Positions 18,307 to 28,600 of a DNA stretch of 64,000 nucleotides are shown here, one piece after another. The translations under genes were made by a program, and so were the position numbers. The notes beneath the pieces are model-generated. The model ran no database searches. It saw only the letters and a program-made list of their open reading frames with translations, and was not told where the DNA came from. Positions within the stretch are counted from its first letter, which is position 1, and each line of letters opens with the position of its first letter. This DNA is from Filifactor alocis ATCC 35896 (GTDB lineage Bacteria; Bacillota; Clostridia; Peptostreptococcales; Filifactoraceae), in the NCBI RefSeq assembly GCF_000163895.2, contig NC_016630.1:806001-870000 (forward strand). The letters run 5' to 3'.

Positions 18307-18390
18307 AAACATAGTGTATGATTATAAATAAATAGAATAAAATAGAACAGAATTAAAAAAAGCAGATTTTTGTGATAACTTTATACTGAT
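18307..18390 (+). repeat. Dispersed intergenic repeat, copy D
   Basis: The block begins with AAACATAGTGTATGATTAT directly after the transposase remnant and ends with TTTTGTGATAACTTTA. Its position shows that the repeat is the non-coding tail of the same insertion sequence. The remaining bases up to the HlyD-like gene hold no gene. Confidence 0.55.
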
Positions 18391-18543
18391 ATCTAATTAA
18401 AACCAAATACTCCCATTTCTGCGAGTAATGCTTTTGATCCTACTTTTCCCTACATTATATCGCATATAATTTGTAATCCGTTATGTTTTAGTATCATTAA
18501 TCCCTAAATTATTTCAAATCTCACTTTGCTTCTTTTCTTCCCC

Positions 18544-20184
18544 TTACTTCAGAGTAATACTTTCATCCAAACTTCTTAATACCGGTTCCATAAAAAATTC
18601 AATAATCCTTCGTTTCCCTGTTTTAATTTCGGCAACTACCGCCATTCCCGGACTCAGTTTCACTTCTTCTCCTTCTACTTTTAATGCTGTTTTTTTCATT
18701 TGTATACTAATTTTGTAAACAAGTCCCATTTTTTCATCTTCATAAGCATCCGGACTTACTTTGGTAATAATTCCGTCTATTGTTCCATATTTTTGATAAG
18801 AGAAAGCATCCAGTTTCACCCGTACTTCTTGACCTTGCCTTACAAAACCTATATCCTTGTTGTTTAAATATGCTTCTATCACAAGTGGTGTGTTTTCAGG
18901 TACAATAGTCATAACAGTTTGTGCTTTTGTGATTACTCCTCCTACTGTATTAGATGCAATTCCCTGTACAATTCCGTTGGTTGGTGATTCCAGTGTCTGA
19001 AAAGCCAAAATTTTGTTTGCTTTTTCCAGTTTTGAGGTAAGTTCCTGTATTTCTTTATCTTTCTCTACAATATAATTAAGCAGGCTTGTTCTGTAATTTT
19101 GTTTCAGATTGTCCATTTCTTTTTCTGCTAATGCAATTTCTTTTTCTGCTTGCTGTATCTTGATTTTCTGTAATTCTATGCTATCTTCTAAATTAAGTGT
19201 AGAACTTTTTGCGTTTTGCCATTCCAAAACAGAATTAGTCTGTTGCATATGAGCTTTTGCTGTCTGTGTAGCATATTCTTTTTTTGCTATTGATACAGCA
19301 TTTTTTGCATTTTCCCAATCTTGTTTTGCTATTGCTCCTGCTTCATATAATTGTTTTTGCATAGTTTCTTCTTTTTCTAAGATAGAAATTTTATTTTCAA
19401 GCTTTTTCAACTCCAGAGTTTCTGTCTTCGGAATTTCCGTTACTTCCTTCAGTTCTTTTTCTCTGATTTGATTGATCGGTTTTTGCCTTACCTGACGTCG
19501 ATATTCCGCTTCGGCAGAGAGCAATCTCTCCTGTGCCTGCTCTTTTTGCAGTTGTAATGCTTCTTGTTTTCCCTTATAATCTAACTCTCTTGATTCACTT
19601 AAATGAAGGAGCGTATTTTTCACCTCTTCAGAAATTTGTACTTCTTGTAATTTATCTGTCACATCTTGTCCTTCCAACGTTTTTTGTAGCAGACTTTTTT
19701 CAATATATGCTATATTCAAAGCCTTTTGAATTTCATCTTGATCCACTTCTTGTAAAGTGGTATCCATTTCCATTAGAACTTGACCTTTTTTAACATGTTC
19801 CCCTTCATCTACACAGATTTCCGTGATAACTCCATCACTCATCGGTTGAACGACTTTAATTCTTCCATCCGGCACAATTTTTCCTCTTGCGACTGCCACC
19901 TCATCCACTTTACCAATGATTGACCAAAGTAATACAAAAATAAGAAAATAGAAAATTCCATATATGATGCGTTTTCCTATTTTGCTTGATGGTCTTTCAA
20001 TAATTTCCAGTGCTGACGGAAGAAATTCATATTGCAACTCTTCATCTATTTTCTGTTCTTGTGTGTTGACATAGCGATGATACTTTGTTTTGTATTTTAC
20101 TCTCTGTTTTTGAAAATACTCTTTCATTCGTTGTATTCTATTATTTTGCAAAATAGTGAATATATATCTTCTAATTTTGCCCAT
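18544..20184 (-). CDS. HlyD-like type I secretion adaptor protein
   Basis: The protein has 546 residues. One membrane anchor lies near residues 73-92, followed by a half-lipoyl/barrel stretch (IVPDGRIKVVQPMSDGVI). A long coiled coil covers about 150-395, and a second barrel half covers about 400-540. This is the membrane-fusion-protein plan of type I secretion systems, which couples the ABC exporter to the outside. It starts 3 bases after the HlyB-like gene stops, so the two are co-translated. The coiled coil is long for a monoderm cell, where no outer membrane TolC is expected. Confidence 0.9.
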   Translation of the reverse strand: MGKIRRYIFTILQNNRIQRMKEYFQKQRVKYKTKYHRYVNTQEQKIDEELQYEFLPSALEIIERPSSKIGKRIIYGIFYFLIFVLLWSIIGKVDEVAVARGKIVPDGRIKVVQPMSDGVITEICVDEGEHVKKGQVLMEMDTTLQEVDQDEIQKALNIAYIEKSLLQKTLEGQDVTDKLQEVQISEEVKNTLLHLSESRELDYKGKQEALQLQKEQAQERLLSAEAEYRRQVRQKPINQIREKELKEVTEIPKTETLELKKLENKISILEKEETMQKQLYEAGAIAKQDWENAKNAVSIAKKEYATQTAKAHMQQTNSVLEWQNAKSSTLNLEDSIELQKIKIQQAEKEIALAEKEMDNLKQNYRTSLLNYIVEKDKEIQELTSKLEKANKILAFQTLESPTNGIVQGIASNTVGGVITKAQTVMTIVPENTPLVIEAYLNNKDIGFVRQGQEVRVKLDAFSYQKYGTIDGIITKVSPDAYEDEKMGLVYKISIQMKKTALKVEGEEVKLSPGMAVVAEIKTGKRRIIEFFMEPVLRSLDESITLK

Positions 20185-20187
20185 TAT

Positions 20188-22338
20188 TTACAACCCCTTT
20201 TCTTGTTGTGTATGAAGATAGTAGTATAGTCCTTTTTGTGCCAGAAGATTTGCACCGGTATCAAATTCTACCAATTGTCCTTTATCGATTGCCATAATTT
20301 TATCTGCATCTTTGATTGTGGAAAGTCTATGTGCAATAATAATTACAGTTCTTCCCTGACATATTTTTTTGAGGTTCTGCTGTATAATACTCTCGGATTC
20401 ATAATCAAGCGCGGAAGTTGCTTCATCAAATATAAGGATTCTCGGATTGCTGAGCAATGCTCTTGCGATGGCGATTCTCTGTTTTTGTCCTCCGGATAAT
20501 CCGGTTCCGTTCTCTCCTACCATGGTATTATATCCATTTGGAAATTCCAATATAAAATCATGTGCCCCCGCTATTTTTGCAATTTCTATGATTTCTTCCA
20601 TGCTTGCTCCGGGTTTGTGCACACTGATATTTTCTTTAATGGTTGCATTGAACAGGAAGTTTTCTTGCAAAACAACTCCTATCTGTCTTCTAAGCCACGA
20701 CGGATCTACTAAAGAAATATCTGCTCCGTCTATCAAAATTTTTCCCATTTCCGGAATATATAGCCGTTGAATAAGTTTGGAAATGGTTGATTTTCCGCTT
20801 CCTGATCGTCCGACGATTCCTACAATTTCTCCGGGATTTATGGTAAAACTCATATCCCGAATAACTTCACTGCTTTGGACATCATAACGAAATCTGACTT
20901 TTTCAAATCGAATTTCTCCTTTAATTTCAGGAAGGGATACTTTGGACGGATCGACACTCGGTTCACTTTTACTGTTAAAAATATCCCCCAACCGTTCAAT
21001 AGAAATTCCTGTTTGTTGAAACTCTTGCCATACTTGTACCAACCTAAGAACAGGTCCGCTCACTCTGGAGGAAAGCATCCGAAAGGCAATGAGTTGGCCA
21101 ACAGACAATTGATTATCGATAACAAGTTTTGCACCAAAATACAATACCAGAATATCGAATGTTTTTTGGATGAATTGTCCGATTGCTCCCGCATTACCTG
21201 CTAATACTGATGTCTTGAAACTACATTTGATATACTCCGCTTGAAAATCTTCCCATTTTCTTTGAATTTTTGGTTCAAGTGCAAATGCTTTAATTGTCTG
21301 AACACCTGTTACGCTTTCTACAAGGTAGGATTGTGCATGTGCTCCTGTATTGAATCTCTCTTCCAATCTTGTTCGAAATATAGGTGTTACAACTGCTGAA
21401 AGAAGTACAAATAACGGCATAGATAATATAACAATCCATGTTAGGGTAGTACTGTAGAAAAACATTACTATGATGTAGACAATGATGAACGCAGTATCTA
21501 ACAATGTATTCAGTGGTGCTCCGGTCAAAAATTGTCGTATCGTCTCCAATTCTCTTACTCTTGCGATAGTATCTCCAACCCTTCTAATTTCAAAATATCG
21601 AAAAGGAAGGGAAAAAAGATGTTTGAACAGTCGTGCACTGAGCAACACATCTATTTTGGATGCCGTGTCAGTAAAAACATAGTTTTTAGCAATACTCATT
21701 ATTGTCTCAAAGATTCCTATCACAACTAAAGCAATTGCAAGTACATTCAACGTATTCATCGCATTGTGTACCAACACCTTATCGATAACTACCTGTATCA
21801 TCATCGGGGTGAATATCCCAAGGATTTGTATGGTAAGTGCTGCAACAAGTACTTGCAGAAATTGTTGTTTGTATTTGATAATATCGGGTAAAAACCACTT
21901 CAGTCCGAATTTTACATCTGCATTTTTCCAATATTTTTTGGTAAATAGAACTATCTTATGATTCCAAAGCTGTTCAAATTCTTCTCTTTGTAAGATGACA
22001 GGGGCTTGTTTGTCAGGAAATAGACAAAGTACTTTTTCGCGATCCGCTTTTGCTATCATAAAAAAAGTATTATCTTGTTTTTGAATGATTGCAGGTAATA
22101 CCATTTTTTCTATTTCTTCATATGTAATCTGTGCAATTTTGGATTTCAGTTTGATTTCTTGTGCCGCCTTCACAATATCATAAATCTCCATCTTCTCCTC
22201 AATCGCCAGAGCATGTCTGATTTGATTGGCATTGACATCAATCTCATGATATTTTGCAATGGAAAGAAAGCACTCCATTCCTGTATCCAAAGCCCCATCC
22301 ATTTCTATATCTCGTTGATACTGTTGTTCCAAACTCAA
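20188..22338 (-). CDS. HlyB-like type I secretion ABC exporter with a C39-like domain
   Basis: The protein has 716 residues: a peptidase-C39-like domain (about 1-130), a six-helix membrane domain (about 155-440) and an ATPase domain. Walker A GRSGSGKS, signature LSGGQKQR and Walker B ILIFDEATSALD are intact. In true C39 peptidases a Cys follows Asp in a DCG motif; here the stretch reads LDTGMECF, so Thr replaces the Cys and leader cleavage is not expected. This is the state of RTX exporters such as HlyB, where the domain only binds substrate. It lies downstream of the RTX gene and overlaps in function with the HlyD-like gene that follows. Confidence 0.92.
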   Translation of the reverse strand: MSLEQQYQRDIEMDGALDTGMECFLSIAKYHEIDVNANQIRHALAIEEKMEIYDIVKAAQEIKLKSKIAQITYEEIEKMVLPAIIQKQDNTFFMIAKADREKVLCLFPDKQAPVILQREEFEQLWNHKIVLFTKKYWKNADVKFGLKWFLPDIIKYKQQFLQVLVAALTIQILGIFTPMMIQVVIDKVLVHNAMNTLNVLAIALVVIGIFETIMSIAKNYVFTDTASKIDVLLSARLFKHLFSLPFRYFEIRRVGDTIARVRELETIRQFLTGAPLNTLLDTAFIIVYIIVMFFYSTTLTWIVILSMPLFVLLSAVVTPIFRTRLEERFNTGAHAQSYLVESVTGVQTIKAFALEPKIQRKWEDFQAEYIKCSFKTSVLAGNAGAIGQFIQKTFDILVLYFGAKLVIDNQLSVGQLIAFRMLSSRVSGPVLRLVQVWQEFQQTGISIERLGDIFNSKSEPSVDPSKVSLPEIKGEIRFEKVRFRYDVQSSEVIRDMSFTINPGEIVGIVGRSGSGKSTISKLIQRLYIPEMGKILIDGADISLVDPSWLRRQIGVVLQENFLFNATIKENISVHKPGASMEEIIEIAKIAGAHDFILEFPNGYNTMVGENGTGLSGGQKQRIAIARALLSNPRILIFDEATSALDYESESIIQQNLKKICQGRTVIIIAHRLSTIKDADKIMAIDKGQLVEFDTGANLLAQKGLYYYLHTQQEKGL

Positions 22339-22400
22339 AATGTATTCCTCCTGTATATTTTTGGATTGTTTTGCCTAATCTTTCAATTAAATCCCTGTAA

Positions 22401-22490
22401 ATACAATAAAGAGGATGCAAATTTCTCTTACTTTTCTACTCTTATCATTCTGTTTTTTTGAAGAGAAATTTGCAGTTTCCCCTATTGTAT
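22401..22490 (-). other. Long inverted repeat between the RTX gene and its exporter
   Basis: GCAAATTTCTCTT (22417-22429) pairs perfectly with AAGAGAAATTTGC (22461-22473), and outside it ATACAATA (22401-22408) pairs with TATTGTAT (22483-22490). A second hairpin with a CCGGTAA/TTACCGG stem lies at 22542-22565. Neither is followed by a clean T run on the minus strand. They may set the ratio of toxin to exporter message by processing, partial termination or stabilisation. The rest of the 327-base gap holds only the exporter ribosome binding site. Confidence 0.6.
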
Positions 22491-22665
22491 CCTTCTCTTT
22501 ATTCCATCCCTTTTCTTTTTTATGTTTCTGTTCTTAATTCTCCGGTAATCGGTTTTTGTTACCGGTTATTTTGTGATAAAAGCATTGTTGCCAACACTTG
22601 CTTATCTGTAATTTCATCTTTGTTTTGCAAGTACAAGCAATATATTTTTCTTCAAACACCTTCAG

Positions 22666-25600
22666 TTACATTTGTTTTGCCCAGAAGTTTTGTACAACTG
22701 CTTCTACTTCTGTCGGTCTTTCTTCTATTGCTTTGCTCCAAGATATTCCTTTTTCCTGACTGAAGCTTGCCATGGCTTGAATTAAAAGATCAATCTGTCT
22801 TGATGTTATCATACTTTTTTCTTCTCCATGGAACTCTTCTATCTTATAACTGTCAGATGAATACCAATTTTTTACCGTAACACTGTCTTCTCTTCCTGCT
22901 ATGGTCATTCTCATATCATTTCCATCTTTTTCAAATATGGTATGAAGCATATCACTTGCTGTGATTACTTTATCTTGTGAACCGTTTTCATCAAAGATGG
23001 TATCGTTACCGTCTCCTTTATGGAATATATAGGTATCTCCTCCATATCCGCCGTTTAGATAATCGTTTCCCTTTCCTCCTTCTAAGATATCATTTCCTCT
23101 TCCGGATCTGATTTCGTCGTTTCCTTCTCCTCCATATACGATATTGTTTCCATCACCTGCATGGATTCTGTCATTCCCAGCTCCGGCAAATATTTTATCG
23201 TCTGTGGAATAGGTGTTGATGGTATTGTCTTTCTCATCTCCATAGTATTCAAACGGCTGTTTCATCATTTCTTCATAAGTCATTACTTCTCCGTTGGCAA
23301 AATGAATTTCTTCTATTTGCCAATCATTTGAATGCGCATTCTTGATTGTGACTTTGTCTTCACTTCCTTTTACTTTGATTGTAACATCTGAGTTGTTTTC
23401 TTTTGTGAAGATTACGTCTTCTCGATTGATGTCTGTAAATACTATTTTGTCTACTACACTATGACTATTATCTGAATTGTTTTCATCTACTATGTCTTGT
23501 CCGTCTCCTCGACTGAAGATATAGGTGTCTGCTCCATAATATCCTTGCAGATAATCGTTTCCTTTTCCTCCAACTAAAGTATCATTTCCTCTTCCGGATC
23601 TGATTTCGTCGTTTCCTTCTCCTCCATATACGATATTGTTTCCATCACCTGCATGGATTCTGTCATTCCCGGCTCCGGCAAATATTTTATCGTCTGTGGA
23701 ATAGGTGTTGATGGTATTGTCTTTCTCATCTCCATAGTATTCAAACGGCTGTTTCATCATTTCTTCATAAGTCATTACTTCTCCGTTGGCAAAATGAATT
23801 TCTTCTATTTGCCAATCATTTGAATGCGCATTCTTGATTGTGACTTTGTCTTCACTTCCTTTTACTTTGATTGTAACATCTGAGTTGTTTTCTTTTGTGA
23901 AGATTACGTCTTCTCGATTGATGTCTGTAAATACTATTTTGTCTACTACACTATGACTATTATCTGAATTGTTTTCATCTACTATGTCTTGTCCGTCTCC
24001 TCGACTGAAGATATAGGTGTCTGCTCCATAATATCCTTGCAGATAATCGTTTCCTTTTCCTCCAACTAAAGTATCATTTCCTCTTCCGGATCTGATTTCG
24101 TCGTTTCCTTCTCCTCCATATACGATATTGTTTCCATCTCCTGCATGGATTCTGTCATTCCCGGCTCCGGCAAATATTTTATCGTCTGTGGAATAGGTGT
24201 TGATGGTATTGTCTTGCTCGTCTCCATAGTACTCAAACGGTTGTTTCATCATTTCTTCATAAGTCATTACTTCTCCGTTGGCAAAATGAATTTCTTCGAT
24301 TGCATGATATGGATTGTTGCCGTATTTGATTTTAATTTTGTCGTTACTGTTTTTAACTAAAATGGTAATGTCTTTTTCGCTTTCTCTACTGAAGATGACA
24401 TCTTCTCTGTTAATGTCTTTGAATATCAGCTTGTCGACTCCTTCATATCCTCCGCTATAATCTTCTATGGTGTCTTGTCCGTCTCCCCGACTGAATACAT
24501 AGGTATCTCCTCCATATCCACCGTTTAGATGGTCGTTGCCTTTTCCTCCTTCTAAGATATCGTTTCCACTTCCGGATCTGATTTCGTCGTTTCCTTCTCC
24601 TCCATATACGATATTGTTTCCATCTCCTGCATGGATTCTGTCATTCCCGGCTCCGGCAAATATTTTATCGTCTGTGGAATAGGTGTTGATGGTATTGTCT
24701 TGCTCGTCTCCATAGTACTCAAACGGTTGTTTCATCATTTCTTCATAAGTCATTACTTCTCCGTTGGCAAAATGAATTTCTTCGATTGCATGATATGGAT
24801 TGTTGCCGTATTTGATTTTAATTTTGTCGTTACTGTTTTTAACTAAAATGGTAATGTCTTTTTCGCTTTCTCTACTGAAGATGACATCTTCTCTGTTAAT
24901 GTCTTTGAATATCAGCTTGTCGACTCCTTCATATCCTCCGCTATAATCTTCTATGGTGTCTTGTCCGTCTCCCCGACTGAATACATAGGTATCTCCTCCA
25001 TATCCACCGTTTAGATGGTCGTTGCCTTTTCCTCCTTCTAAGATATCTGCTCCGTTTGTCCCTTCAAGGTAATCATCACGATCAGTTGGAGTGTTTACGA
25101 TACTCTTAATTTGGTCATAGGTAAGACTGCTTCCATCGTGGAATTGTACTTTGTCTATGGTTCTATTGTTCCATTGGTTTTTTATGGTGATCTTGTCTTC
25201 TGTTCCAACAATGCTCATCACAATATCTTCTCTGCTGACACGGGTGAATACCACTTTGTCTTTGCTAATTCCTTCTCCTAATATCAGGGTGTTGTTTCCT
25301 GAATAGTCTGTGATGATATCACTTCCGTCACCTTTATTGTAGTAGTAGGTGTCGTTTCCATATCCTCCGTCTAGGATATCGTCGCCTTTGCCTCCTGTAA
25401 TTTGATCTTGTCCGTCATATCCATGGATGGTGTCGCTTTCTTGACTTCCTACTAATATATCATCGGTGTATGCTCCTTGTAACAAGTGTTCTTTTATACT
25501 ATTTTGATTGGTTGTATCTAACATTTCTTGGAAGGCTATGATTTGATTGTTTCCATACACAATTTGTTCTATGGTGCTGTTTGCATTGGCGAATTGATTT

Positions 25601-28600
25601 TTTACGATAATTTTGTCATTTCCGGCTTTGAATGTGATTTCCAAGTCATTTCCTTTTCTGTTTAGGATGATGTCTTCTTTTTTGATATCTTTATCCAGTT
25701 GTATTTTATCTATATTTTGGGTGTTGTAATCATATTCTTCTATCGTATCTATTCCGTCACCTTTGTGGAATAGATAAGTATCTGCTCCATACCCTCCGTT
25801 TAGATAATCGTCTCCTGTTCCGCCTATCAATGTGTCTTCACCGTTTTCACCATAGAGTTTATCTGAACCTTCATCTCCATACAGGATATCGTCTCCTTCT
25901 CCGGCATAAATGGTATCTGCTCCTGCATTTCCATGAATAGTATCTTTGCCTGATTTTGTGTATACGGTATCGTCTCCGGATAACAAGTCTATTTCATCAT
26001 TGTCATTCGTAGTTTCTATAAAGTCGTCTCCTGTTGTTATTTGATTTGCTGATTCTTTCAATTCTTTGTAGGTCATTCGTTCTCCGTCAAAGAAGAAAAA
26101 TTCATCTATTGCTCCTTTTTCGTTATTCTGAATTTGTCCTTGAATTGTTAAAGAATCATCTGTTCCTTTTATGGTAATCTTCACATCGTGATGATTCAAT
26201 CGTCTGATTTGAAGATTTTCTTTCTTGATTCCTTTTCCAAACACGACGATATTGGTATCTTTGGCGTTAATGCTCTCTTTAATTGTATCGTTTCCGTCAC
26301 CTTTTTCGAAGAAGTAGGTATCTGAGCCTGTTCCTCCATAAATCATATCGTTTCCTTTTCCGGCATAAATATAATCATTTCCGGAAGGACCGTTAAAAGT
26401 TCCTTGTATGATGTTGTTTCCATCTCCTGCATGAATGGTAACCCCTTTGGTATACAAATACGTAGTTGTGTTGTCGGTATTTTCACGATACTGTTTGACG
26501 TTTAATTCTGCGAACTTATGGAAATATCTTGTTGAAAGGCTTCCAAAATGGTGTTTGAATTGCTCAAATCCTTCGATTCCAAGAGAATCTAAGTACATAA
26601 GCACTTTTGTTGTTTCTTCAAACAAAAATTCGGAATTCTCTTTGTCTTGTAATAATTGCAGCTCAAGATATTTGTTAAGAAGTGCGATGTTAATAAGTTT
26701 ATTTTCTTTAGATAGAAAAAATTCCTGCATATCTTTCAAGCTTGTCTGCATAGAAAGTGTTGTATAGTACACACTTTTAATGTCATGATATGCATCTTCA
26801 TAAGTTTGTCCGAGTCGCTTATCCAAAACTCCTTCTCTCAACGGATTATCAAAGACATGTTCCAAGACTTTGATGTGTTTTGCATTGGCATACTGTCCTT
26901 TAGTGCTTGCATCTACATCAGTTGCATCTGCCATAAATAACAAAATTTGTTCTAACAGATTTTCTCTTTCTGCACTGTTTTTACTGTTTTGAAATTGTTG
27001 CACTAATCCAACCAAAACTCCGCTTTTATCTAATACCATTGCATTGTGTAAGCGTTTGAATCGTCCGAAGGATCGAATATCAGGCAAGTTTTTTACGGTA
27101 TGATATAGAGCCGCCTCGTCTTCTTTACTTAAATCTAACTGACTTAACATATCTTGTCCTTGCTCTGTATCATGTGTATCAATATTATCTTTCGCCAAAA
27201 GAAATTCTCCTATTGTTCCTTCTTTTTGACTTTTTATTTCTTCGCCTTTTTCGTTTGTAACGGTCTCTTCATAGATATAGGTCATGCTCTTTCTAAGAGT
27301 AGAGCCTGCTATGTTTCTTTGATGAGATTGAATATCGGTGAGTTTTAACCCTACAATATGATGTTCTTTTAGAGTTTTTAACTCTCCTTCTTCACTAATT
27401 CCATTATGGTTAAGATCCTGCCATATCATCAGTTTGTCAAATACACTATCTTTGTCGTCAATGATTCCGTCTCCGTTTTCATCAAATTCCGATAAGACAT
27501 CAATTGCTCCGTCGGAATATTGTCCGTTTTTGAGCAAAACTTTTTCTCCGAACAATTCTGCTCCGGTATCTATTTTGCCGTTTCCGTTTTGATCCATTAC
27601 CAAAAATCCGTCTTGTTTGTCCACCCATGAAGTCTTCTCTTTGGTTCCATTGTTATCCAAATCAAAATATACTCCGTTTTCTACGGAATGAAGGTCAAAG
27701 CCGTTATGATTCAAATCTACTACCAACGGATCATATGGTCTCGTTACATCGCCTTGGGCATCTTTTATTTTTTCAACGCCATTATCATTTATTTTGCCCT
27801 CTGTCCCTTTTACAATATCTTTTATTTTTTCTCCGACTTTTCCTGCTACTTTTTTCATATCATCCCATGCTTTTTTAAACTTTTCTTGACTCTCTTGCAT
27901 CCGCTTATTTTCCTTTGATAATTTTGAACGTGATATAAAATTAAAAATATCTCTTTGTCGAAATATCTCTCTACTGCTTTCTGCATCCAAAGAAATAATA
28001 ATCCCTGTCCCTTTCAAAATATCACGCAAAGAGTCTTCTAATTGCTCCCTATGTCTTATCAAAAGCTCAGTCCCTTTATCCAAGCACAAAAGTCCTCCTT
28101 CTAAGGTACAAGCAGCATATGTTCCAAATCCCGGAAATTTTTTTATAAAAGATATAGGTATGCCCAAAAGAGTACCGACAATATCATTCTCTTTTTTAAT
28201 CTTTTCACTTCTTTGTCTCTGAAGTAACTCATATTTTTCTTGATTATCAGGATCTTTTTTACATTCTTTTTCCAATTCAAGAAAGTCTTTCTCCATTTTT
28301 TTCAGTTCCATACAATCTTTTGATGTCAATATCAAATCATATGCTATCTTCACATAATTCACTGCATCAATAAAATCTTGAAGCTCATTTACCGCTTCGT
28401 ACTCTCCCGGTGTTAACAACTGTTCGGAATAAGTCTCCATGATATAATAAATTGAATTATCCAAACTATCTTCTAACATACCAATGATCTTTTCCACATC
28501 TTCTCCCAAATCGTTATTGGTTATAGCAAAAATCTTTTTTATCAAAAAAGTCCCATTTATCGCATTTCCTTGTCTAAATTCATTCAGTATTTCTTCAACT

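Noticed and set aside
24145..24846. Two identical 71-residue plus-strand frames, 486 bases apart
   Set aside because: They are antisense readings of the duplicated RTX modules and have no ribosome binding site.
22900..26450. Regularly spaced short repeats that could suggest a CRISPR array
   Set aside because: They are RTX nonapeptide codons in one long frame; the spacers are not unique and keep the reading frame.
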